DNA of 64,000 nucleotides from Chrysaora quinquecirrha. Taxonomy: Eukaryota; Cnidaria; Scyphozoa; Semaeostomeae; Pelagiidae. The DNA is taken from the NCBI GenBank assembly GCA_014526335.1, contig JACTAT010000196.1:62001-126000 (forward strand), written 5' to 3'. The position numbers were made by a program, and so were the translations under genes. Below the pieces are notes generated by a model. That model saw nothing but the letters and a program-made list of their open reading frames with translations, had not been told where the DNA came from and searched no databases. Below are positions 25,001 through 37,000 of this stretch, in pieces. Position 1 is the first letter of the stretch, and the number at the start of each line of letters is the position of its first letter.

Positions 25001-28000
25001 CGACAAGTTTGACATTGATTTCCCTCGACCCAGAAAGAAATAATGAAATCAGTATATTATGGTCCTTTCTTGCCTTTCTTCTATTCTACAATTCTACAAT
25101 ATTTATCAGACAATTTTAAAGCTATTTTAAACATAATTGTTGTCGCTGAGGGCACATCTTGCCCCTCCTTGCCCCCCTTGGATAAGGGCAGGAGGGGCGG
25201 TCGCCCCCCTTGCCCCCCCACTGCAGGCGTCCTTGTCGATGAAACAGTAGTGATTATACAGTAGTGAGAAACTGACTGCCCTCATGATCTACTGCAAATT
25301 TGAAGAATCTTCTGAACTTATTGTACTTCTAAGTGTGGACTGGCAAAATCAGGAATAAAATCGTGTTTTAGCAGACAAAAACACAAGGGCTGAATTGTAT
25401 TATCTGTTGACAAAGTGGCTAAGCTAGAATTCTTTTTCGCGACATGACAGATTACGCAAAAATATTTGAACATTTTGAAAAACAAGTGCAACAAATTTTG
25501 CGCAAAATTTTTCATGCGATGCGTTAAGTGCAACCGGATCTATGTTAAGATGTCGCGCGACAATGTCTAGTTTAGTCAGACCTTTAGGTACTCCTCAGTG
25601 AGTTTATGTCACACGCTAGCGAATCTATAATCACTACTGTGGTGGATAATCACTACTGTGGTGGTACTTATTGCGTACTTTGGTGGTAGTTTTTGCGTAC
25701 TGTGGTGAATAATCACTACTGTGGTGGGTTACTATGCTAAGAAACAATTTTATACGTGACTAAACTACCTATTTACCTTGATACCTACTTTCATAAAAGT
25801 GCCCAAATCAAGAAAATCCCTGCTATAACACTTGAACCGAAGTGCGTAGTAAAAATTGAATGTAGCAGATAAAGACAAGCACGGATCGATTGTCTCGGTT
25901 ATTGTCTATGCTTGTTTGAAAACAATTGCATTTGGAATGGAACGGACCCCGCGCAAACGGGGCTTAATAACACTGTTTTATTTACTCATGAATACATGCT
26001 CTTTTGCTTCAAGGGAAGGAAGATAATTTCAAGAAAGAACCGAATCATTACTCTCAGCTGCTCGGAACAAAATATGATTATATGTCACTAATGCAATATG
26101 AGAAAACGAGCTTCTCGAAGAACGGCAGAGATACACTTGAAGCTCTTGAAGAACCTCGGCGACAGCTTGGACAAAGAATAGACTTTACTGACAACGATTT
26201 AGCAGAAATCAACGAGCTCTATCAGTGCAAAAGTATGCATGTTTTGTATGATTATTTTGAAAGTTAATACTTGTTTTTATTAGGCCGTAGACGAATCACG
26301 TGCCGATTTAATGTGACCGTCCTGTGTTAAAATTTGGTACCTTATAGGCCAGGTACCAACCTCACGTAATGAAAAAGCAAGACTTGTTTTACGATCCAAA
26401 ACTCATAAAGTTTCTCATCATCCACCCCCGACCAGCTTTGGTGGTCATGTGATTAGCACGTGTGCATCTCATGCAGGAGACTGCGGCTCGTTTATTACAT
26501 ATGGCACTGGCACTTGAGCTCAATCAATCAGCGATTCGCATCTAAAATTTCGGAATGGGGTGGCATTTTATCCAATTCTAGAATAGAGTCCCTCGCCATT
26601 TATCATTTATCTAGCTCTCACAACTGGTTAACTTGTAAAAAGAATAAAATGTATTTCCACCGTTCAGTCTTGTCCATCTACTCCAATTAGAAACCAGAAA
26701 CTGCGTGGATATTTATATTCCAACTCCAAGGTACAGCTTTGGAATAATTGAAAGTGACGCGGAATTGCGGATAATTAACGGATTCAAAGCTGTGCGGATC
26801 TGCCTATCATTTGAACGCTAGCGGATCATAGCTATTTCGCCAACTAATTGTTCGTCAGCTGTTGGAAATAACAATGAAAAGTGACAAACGACTGGCACAG
26901 CAACCATACGCTTATATGTTTTGCAACTCTCTCAAGATAAAATTGAGTTAAATTTTTCTTAATCTTTGTTTATAGAATCGACTGGTGGTTTTACCAAATG
27001 GTCCTCCTGGGGGCCATGCGTGGAAGGTGAAAACGGTGGCTATACGAAAACGCGCCAGAGATACTGCTACGAGAAGGACTTATCTAAGTGTACCAAACCA
27101 GTCAACGGAGTTGTCAGTCGGTATGGAATCATAACAGAATGGAAAGCACTGACCTGCGCAGATTGTAAATGTAAGTTTTTTTGAAAGACTTCTTTAGGTC
27201 TGAGTTGAACTGACGAAAATGCCTACATATTGCTATCTGAGTGTTTGCCTTTGCCATCAGGAAAACACAACCAATTTTCACTTGCAGAATTTTTCTTTTG
27301 TCATTAGATTTATTGCTTACAGTTAGTAGCTACTAGGACAAAACTTGTGAGCCGCAGTCACGGTAACAATGAATGAATAAATAGCAAAAGTAGCAACCTT
27401 TCACAAGCACTGCTACGTATAAAAATAGTTAGTGACAGTCTTTCACAAACACTGACACGTAAAAATACACAATTGAAGAACAATAAATAGCCAACAAGAG
27501 CTCTCACAAGCCTCCTCCGCCGGCCTAATCATCCTAGACTGAAACAATCCAACTCTTCATATCTTCTTCAACTCTCTCTAGATCTCTGCTTCCTTCTGTC
27601 GAATCCACATGCCCTCTCTATACTAAACCGCATTACAATGTAAGCAGCACTCGCATGAAGAAAACGAGTAAAGAAATCAACGTAGAAATACATGAAATGA
27701 ATAAAAAACTGAAGCAAGAAAATGAGACTATTAGCCTGAAACTAGCCCTATTACACTGAGGTCAGCGAATATAATGATAGACTTAAGACTCGGAAAGAGG
27801 TGTCAGACGTGATATGATAGGCCTATGTCCATTTCAACTATGTACCTATATATTGCCAAAGCATTTTCGTCAAAAGTTTGGTAATAGATAGATTAAGGAT
27901 GGATCGCCATTCCTATACAGTTCTCTTTATCATTCAACTCACTCTTGCCTGCCTTAGGAAAAAAAGTCAAGAAGACAAGCCGAAATCTTTTCTTGTTTAT

Positions 28001-31000
28001 TTAAGATTTTTTTCAATTATTGTCGTATTGGTTTGTCTGTAATAGTTTGTATTTGCTTGTCCAGACTTATTTGATATCCTTTTAGATTTTGTTCTTCTTT
28101 TTTTCAGTGGACGGTCACTGGGGTAGATGGTCATCTTGGAGTTTGGGCGGGCGCAAATGCGGCTTTGAAGCAAGAACTAGAAAGTGCAATGACCCCGCCC
28201 CAAGATGTAAAGGGGCTGCATGTAGTGGTAATTCAACAGAAAAAGGAAAATTCAAATTCCCATGTGGTAGGTAACTTGGGTCCTGTCATTTGATACTTTA
28301 GTCAACTTGCAGACGAGTTTGTACAAAGAGGTACTTCTGAGCTAAGTTTGAGAGGGACTTGGATAAAGTGGGCTAAACAGGCTGATGTGAATGCATTTAT
28401 GTGTTTCCGATCTTGCGTGCAAACAGGAGGCCTTTTATTAGAAAAAGGCATTAAGAACACAGACTTCACCTTTCACAACTTCACACTATTCCTAATCAAT
28501 ATGGGTTTTTTTCGGCCTACCATTCAGTGTCAGCCTGAATAGTAACCCTAAATTCAAATTCAAATCTGAAAGATTTTGGCACTATAATTTTTTATAATGT
28601 TCCAGAAAAGAGATTTTTAAGAGTCATTCACTTGCATACAGTATCTTGCAAAATGCTAAAATGCTAACATTATACCATCTGAGTGTTCATCTTGCTATAG
28701 ACTTGAAAATTTTTATCATGAAAGCATATATGAAAGATACAAGAAAATTTTGTACATCTTCCATGGAAGGTATTTTTACATGCATTCGAAATCTCAGCTG
28801 GTATTTCTTATAATAGATATTCTGTAGAACGAAGCGCGTATCAATTGTCTTTGATGGCGCTCGATTCTGACAGCTTCCACTTTATAAAGAATATTGTTAT
28901 TTTTCACGCAGGGTGTCCAGCATCAGTGGCAGTGGAAACAGCAGCTTACAATGTTCAGTGCACTGGTAGAAAGAATACTCAAAAAAACTTTATCGAGAAT
29001 AGTCGTTGCACTTTCAGTTGCAAAAGGGGGTTCGTTTATCAAAGTGGAGACCCGGAAAGAAACTGTGGGCCTTTTGACGAATGGAGTGGCGTACCAATTA
29101 AGTGTGACGGTATTTAAAATTCTTTCAAATTTCACTTTTAAGATTTTTATTGTTCTTGCAATGGAGCCCAGGAGAACTACTCCCTAACTTTGAATGGTCT
29201 ATGATAAATCCCGAATATTGAGTCTCTGACTCAGGAGAACTTCAAATTCACAGACCCCAAAAATTGAATGTCTCACGGGATGTGGATTAGGAGAAACCAT
29301 TGTGACGTCATGTTAGTCATATTATCATGTTCAAGCAATAGAAGAAAATCATGACTACAAGGGCTTGATCGCCTACTATGCTTTTTTCAGTCCAAAGGAT
29401 CTTCCCTTTTATTGCAGAATCCCATATACCGTAAATCCTCAAATGAACAGCGCCCTTCTTTAAAACGTCTCCCCCAAATTGAAGCCCCCTGAAGCTCCCT
29501 CTTTTAAACATCTCCCTCTTTTAAACGACCCCTACTAGGACAAATTTGAGAAGAACGGATTTTTTGGCAATCGTAACTAAGAGCAAGAAATACCGTAAAT
29601 CAAAGGAGACTTGGTATTCTGATATTGAGTCGGCAAATGTCGGGCAAGCGTCCATCAGATAGCTTGCCGACTCATACTAGCATCTACCTTCCATAGAGGC
29701 CGACATTTTAGGTTGGTAAGGACGAGCAAATTGCGACAGCAAGTGCTTCCGTACCACCAGCTCATCGTCTTATTTGTATGTTCCCGTTTTCTAGCCATAA
29801 CAGACGCAAGCACGCTGCCATATTATACACGTTGTCACCAACACTGTCCTTCTCACGTTAGAGGTTGACCCCTCTTTCAGACTCTCTTAATCTGTAAAGT
29901 GTTCTTATTAAGTTCGAATCATTATACAGTATATACAGTATATACAGTATATACATAACATATAACATAACATATATACAGTATATATATAACGGGAGGA
30001 GAGCCATGGGCTGTATGACTTGGAGAGTTACTCGGCGATTTCATTGAGCTCTATAGCTCAGTGGAAACGTCGTTGGCTCTCTGATCATGCAGTCCAGGTT
30101 CGAATCCCATCTATTGTGGTATGCCACTTGTGGAAAAATCTATCCTAGTGTTCGCCATTCATGACAAATAAATACAAATACGTATGGTGCTGAAGAAGGC
30201 TCAACATAGCCGAAACACAAAATACAAAACGGGAGGAGAGCCTTGGGCTGAATGACTTGGAGAGTTACTCGGCGATTTCATTGAGCTCTATAGCTCAGTG
30301 GAAACGTCGTTGGCTCTCTGATCATGCAGTCCAGGTTCGAATCCCATCTATTGTGGTATGCCACTTGTGGAAAAATCTACAGTATATACAGTTTACGTAT
30401 CTTTGACTATAAAGCTACTAGCAAATGAATAGAATGTGGTTGTTCAATGGCTAAATATGTTACGTTCTACGACATACTAGAGTCCAGATTTTCAAAATTT
30501 TTACGGGAGAGCATGCCCCGAACCCCTCCTTAGATTTATGTTCCTCATTTCGATGATTTCCCATCTGCCGTATTTGGGGAATGCATAATATTCCTGGCCT
30601 GCAAGTTGCGTCCAAAAGATAGGAACCAAAAAGAAACTCGCCAAAACAAAGGTAAACAGTCAAAGCCACACCCATCTTTAAAAAGCCACGCCCATTTGTC
30701 GGCAAAATACTGACCTACAACCCTCAGTCGTTGAGTTCTAGCTACGGCCCTGTGAGACGGATTTTTAAATAAGTAGCCCGGGCGCTTTTTAGGAAATATC
30801 AGCAAGTTTAATGAGCCGGTTTTTAAAAGTCATGAAAATAAAATGATGTACAGTGGTATTATAATAAAAAATAATTTTTTTTCAAAGTTATAATTTTTTA
30901 TTTGAAAAGTGAAAAAAAGCATTTCAAATGATTCTGTCTGCAATACAAAACCAAAATAAATGAAAAATCTTGTCTGAATACACAATGACTTTGTCGAGGG

Positions 31001-34000
31001 AAGAAAGGGTGGTGTCACAATTTTTTAGGGGAGTCACCGCATTCCAGGTCAAATCTAACATAATTCTCCTCAACATAACAAGGAATGCTGGTTAAGGAAA
31101 GTAGAAAAGGCACTTTTATTGGAACTATAGCCATTCTATATTGTGAAGACATTTTTCGACATTTCTCATTCTCATTTCAGATAAAGAGCCACCGAAATTG
31201 CTGTCATGTCCTTCAAATATCGACAAGAATAGTAGCAGAGCTATAAGAGTAACCTGGGAAGAGCCACAATATTCGGACAACAGCGGAAGCTCTTCTGGCC
31301 TTAAGATAACTTCAAATTATCTGTCAGGAAGCACATTTCCGATTGGAAGAACGAAAGTTGTCTATGTTGCTGTCGACCCTACTGGAAATAAAAATCGAGA
31401 ATGCTCATTTATCGTCTCTGTTAAAGGTATGATCTCTTAGATTCTTTTCTTGGAACCAATTATCGAAAAGGGTGGGGAAGAGCAGTTTGTTTTATTGATC
31501 AAAGCTCTTACGTCAATTTTCACTTTTCAGTTCTAGTCATTCTATTAGTGCAGGAGAATAGTGCAAAAATACAGCAGGATTGTGCAAATTGTGATACAAG
31601 CACCAAAATTTCAGAAAATACTAAGTTTGGTACGCTGAAAAAGATGTGATATAGACCCAAGTCATATCTTGCCCCTAAGTTCTATTTTTAGACTGGGGTA
31701 CTCTGGTCTAGACCCCCAATCGTACAATTGACCCTAAACTGAGAACGCCAGGTCATAGAAAGTCACAATTCACCACATAAACGCAGTTTAATACGCTGAA
31801 AAATATGTGACATAGACCCAAGTCATATCTTGCCCCTAAGTTCTATTTTTAGACTGGGGTAATCTGGTCCAGACCCCCAATCATACAATTGGCCATAAAC
31901 TGAGAACGCCAGGTCATAGAAAGTCACAATTCACCACATAAACGCAGTTTGATACGCTGAAAAAAATTGGATATAGACCAAAGTCATTTTCGGCCCCTAA
32001 GTTCTATTTTTAGACTGGGGTACTCTGGTCCAGACCCCTAATCGTATCATTTGCCATTAACAGAACAGGCCAGGCCATAGCAAGTCACAATTCACCACAT
32101 AAACGCAGTTTGATACGCTGAAAAAGATTCGATATACAGTAGACCAAAGTCATTTTCGGCCTGTAAGTTCTATTTTTAGACTGGGGTACTCTGGTCCAGA
32201 CCCCTAATCGTACCACTTGCCATTAACAGAACAAGCCAGGCCATAGCAAGTCACAATTCACCACATAAACGCAGTTTGATATGCTGAAAAAGATGTGATA
32301 TAGACCCAAAAGTCACAATTCACAGTGATACATTAACAAACACGTTATGTAGGTCCAAATTATACCTTGCCCCTAATTTGCCCCATCTGTAAATTACCTG
32401 CCCCATTTAATAAAATCTGGTAATGATTGCAATTTAATCAAACTCTGATTCTATACATAGCTGAAATCCAGCAAATCTAGCAAATGCACATACTGTATCG
32501 AATCCAGACATCGCATACCAGAACATGATGCCGGTGCAGATGTCACGACCAACAGCAAACGTGATTTCATGTATGGGATGCCACTTCGTATCTTTCCCAG
32601 AACTAAGCTCCACCCAGAGCTCCTCTATATTCAAATGCGTAAACTGAGATAAAGTAATGATCACTACTTCATTGTCGGCAGTTTTTATCAAGACCTCGTT
32701 ATGACTATGCAACACTGAGGTGGGGTTCTTGGCTAAATTTTGGGTAGGAGTCTGCCGCCGGCATATTAAATAAATGGTACCCTTGGCTAGACCAATATCT
32801 GCCAAAACGATACAGCCCTTGGCCAGACAAATACGCTCGAAATTTTTGGTCTTCAGAGGGAGAATTCGAAGTGACCTATATTCCTTTTACCAGTTCCCTT
32901 TAAAAATGTTTAAGTTGAAATTTCTACTTTCCAAGGCTACTAAATACGAAAGCGTGGCCACTCCATTGCAAAATATGATATCCTTGGTTAGACCACAATT
33001 GCCAAAAAGTATACCCTTGGCTTTACTAAAAGTCCGAAAAAGTATACCCTCTAGCGCAGCGCATCCCCAGGTACCTTTAGTATGGAAGAATCCTCCGTGC
33101 CATGCAAGCCACAATTTGATGCATGAAGAAGAAGCCTCGTATCGGCTTCTTTGTGATTGCAAGGACTAAACTGACTCTGCAGAACTGTTGCCTCATTGGT
33201 CAACATTTGATCCATGAAAGTGACTACAACTGTTCTATCTAGCGAAATGCAATGAAAAACGGAACTGGCTAAGAATTCCTTCTTATTTGCATCTTTAAGG
33301 AAATTTTCCAGCTTTTTGGAATAAGAGCAGACTCTGCTACTCTAAGCCGCATTCTCTTTCCGCAATTTTGTCGAGCTCCTTCTTTGATACTGTTTCTTTA
33401 TACACATCGAATATCAAGTTGATTCTCTTTATATTATCTTCTTTTGCTTTACATATGCTGCATAGCCCGCATATCTACATAATTTGCAAAGCTGCAAACC
33501 AATCTTATACAAATGCATTGGCTGAGCTTGGGCAAATCAACCCCAAGTATAAAAATATAATTTAGGGGCAATATGTGAATAGGGTCTATATAACATCATT
33601 TTGTTGCATCAAACTGCCCCTGACTGTGAATTACGACTTCCTATGACCTGTCGTTCTTCCTCTAAACCCAATGGTGCAATTAGGGGTCTGGACAAGATTA
33701 CGCCAGTCTAAAAATAGAACTTAGGGGCAAGATATGACTTGGGTCTATATCGAATCTTTTTAAGCGTATTAAACTGCGTTTATGTTGTGAATTGTGACTT
33801 TCTATGACCTGGCGTTCTCAGTTTATGGCCAATTATACAATTGGGGTCTGGACCAGATTACCCAAGCCTAAAAATAGAACTTGGGGGCAAGATATGACTT
33901 GGATCTATATCACATCTTTTTCAGCGTATTAAACTGCGTTTATGTTGTGAATTGTGACTTTCTATGACCTGGCATTCTCAGTTTATGGCCAATTATACGA

Positions 34001-37000
34001 TTGGGGTCTGGACCAGATTACGCCAGTCTAAAAATAGAACTTAGGGGCAAGATATGACTTGGATCTATATCACATCTTTTTCAGCGTATTAAACTGCGTT
34101 TATGTTGTGAATTGTGACTTTCTATGACCTGGCATTCTCAGTTTATGGCCAATTATACGATTGGGGTCTGGACCAGATTACCCCAGTCTAAAAATAGAAC
34201 TTAGGGGCAAGATATGACTTGGGTCTATATCGAATCTTTTTAAGCGTATTAAACTGCGTTTATGTTGTGAATTGTGACTTTCTATGACCTGACGTTCTCA
34301 GTTTATGGCCAATGGTACGATTGAGGGTCTGGACCAGATTACCCAAGCCTAAAAATAGAACTTAGGGGCAAGGTATGACTTGGATCTATATCACATCTTT
34401 TTCAGCGTATTAAACTGCGTTTATGTTGTGAATTGTGACTTTCTATGACCTGGCATTCTCAGTTTATGGCCAATTATACGATTGGGGTCTGGACCAGATT
34501 ACGCCAGTCTAAAAATAGAACTTAGGGGCAAGATATGACTTGGATCTATATCACATCTTTTTCAGCGTATTAAACTGCGTTTATGTTGTGAATTGTGACT
34601 TTCTATGACCTGGCGTTCTCAGTTTATGGCCAATTATACAATTGGGGTCTGGACCAGATTACCCAAGCCTAAAAATAGAACTTGGGGGCAAGATATGACT
34701 TGGATCTATATCACATCTTTTTCAGCGTATTAAACTGCGTTTATGTTGTGAATTGTGACTTTCTATGACCTGACGTTCTCAGTTTATGGCCAATGGTACG
34801 ATTGGGGGTTTGTACCAGATTACCCAAGCCTAAAAATAGAACTTAGGGGCAAGGTATGACTTGGATCTATATCACATCTTTTTCAGCGTATTAAACTGCG
34901 TTTATGTTGTGAATTGTGACTTTCTATGACCTGGCATTCTCAGTTTATGGCCAATTATACGATTGGGGTCTGGACCAGATTACCCCAGTCTAAAATAGAA
35001 CTTAGGGGCAAGATATGACTTGGATCTATATCACATCTTTTTCAGCGTATTAAACTGCGTTTATGTTGTGAATTGTGACTTTCTATGACCTGGCGTTCTC
35101 AGTTTATGGCCAATTATACAATTGGGGTCTGGACCAGATTACCCCAGTCTAAAATAGAACTTAGGGCAAGGTATGACTTGGATCTATATCACATCTTTTT
35201 CAGCGTATTAAACTGCGTTTATGTTGTGAATTGTGACTTTCTATGACCTGGCGTTCTCAGTTTATGGCCAATTATACAATTGGGGTCTGGACCAGATTAC
35301 CCCAGTCTAAAATAGAACTTAGGGGCAAGGTATGACTTGGATCTATATCACATCTTTTTCAGCGTATTAAACTGCGTTTATGTTGTGAATTGTGACTTTC
35401 TATGACCTGGCGTTCTCAGTTTATGGCCAATTATACAATTGGGGTCTGGACCAGATTACCCCAGTCTAAAAATAGAACTTAGGGGCAAGGTATGACTTGG
35501 ATCTATATCACATCTTTTTCAGCGTATTAAACTGCGTTTATGTTGTGAATTGTGACTTTCTATGACCTGGCGTTCTCAGTTTATGGCCAATTATACAATT
35601 GGGGTCTGGACCAGATTACCCCAGTCTAAAAATAGAACTTAGGGGCAAGATATGAATTGGGTCTATATCGCATCTTTTTCAGCGTATTAAACTGCGTTTA
35701 TGTTGTGAATTGTGACTTTCTATGACCTGGCGTTCTCAGTTTATGGCCAATTATACAATTGGGGTCTGGACCAGATTACCCCAGTCTAAAATAGAACTTA
35801 GGGGCAAGGTATGACTTGGATCTATATCACATCTTTTTCAGCGTATTAAACTGCGTTTATGTTGTGAATTGTGACTTTCTATGACCTGGCGTTCTCAGTT
35901 TATGGCCAATTATACAATTGGGGTCTGGACCAGATTACCCCAGTCTAAAAATAGAACTTAGGGGCCGAAAATGACTTTGGTCTATATCCAATTTTTTTCA
36001 GCGTATCAAACTGCGTTTATGTTGTGAATTGTGACTTTTTTTTGACCTGGCGTTCTCAGTTTATGGCCAATTATACGATTGGGGTCTGGACCAGATTACC
36101 CCAGTCTAAAATAGAACCTTGGGGGCAATCTATGACTTGGGTCTATATCGCATCTTTTTCAGCGTATTAAACTGCGTTTATGTTGTGAATTGTGACTTTC
36201 TATGACCTGGCATTCTCAGTTTATGGCCAATTGTACGATTGAGGGTCTGGACCAGATTACCCCAGTCTAAAAATAGAACTTAGGGGCAAGATATGACTTG
36301 GATCTATATCACATCTTTTTCAGCGTATTAAACTGCGTTTATGTTGTGAATTGTGACTTTCTATGACCTGGCATTCTCAGTTTATGGCCAATTATACGAT
36401 TGGGGTCTGGACCAGATTACCCCAGTCTAAAAATAGAACTTAGGGGCAAGATATGACTTGGATCTATATCACATCTTTTTCAGCGTATTAAACTGCGTTT
36501 ATGTTGTGAATTGTGACTTTCTATGACCTGGCGTTCTCAGTTTATGGCCAATTATACAATTGGGGTCTGGACCAGATTACCCCAGTCTAAAATAGAACTT
36601 AGGGGCAAGGTATGACTTGGATCTATATCACATCTTTTTCAGCGTATTAAACTGCGTTTATGTTGTGAATTGTGACTTTCTATGACCTGGCGTTCTCAGT
36701 TTATGGCCAATTATACGATTGGGGTCTGGACCAGATTACCCCAGTCTAAAAATAGAACTTAGGGGCAAGATATGACTTGGATCTATATCACATCTTTTTC
36801 AGCGTATTAAACTGCGTTTATGTTGTGAATTGTGACTTTCTATGACCTGGCGTTCTCAGTTTATGGCCAATTATACAATTGGGGTCTGGACCAGATTACC
36901 CCAGTCTAAAAATAGAACTTAGGGGCCGAAAATGACTTTGGTCTATATCCAATTTTTTTCAGCGTATCAAACTGCGTTTATGTTGTGAATTGTGACTTTT

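Noticed and set aside
30050..30120. Functional tRNA gene
   Set aside because: A and B boxes are present, but the predicted acceptor and anticodon stems do not pair properly and the tail matches several dispersed copies, so it is a SINE.
32774..33169. 131-codon + strand frame in the foldback spacer
   Set aside because: It contains repeated short sequence words (CCTTGGCTAGACCA-like) and overlaps the start of the better - strand frame; no recognisable motif.
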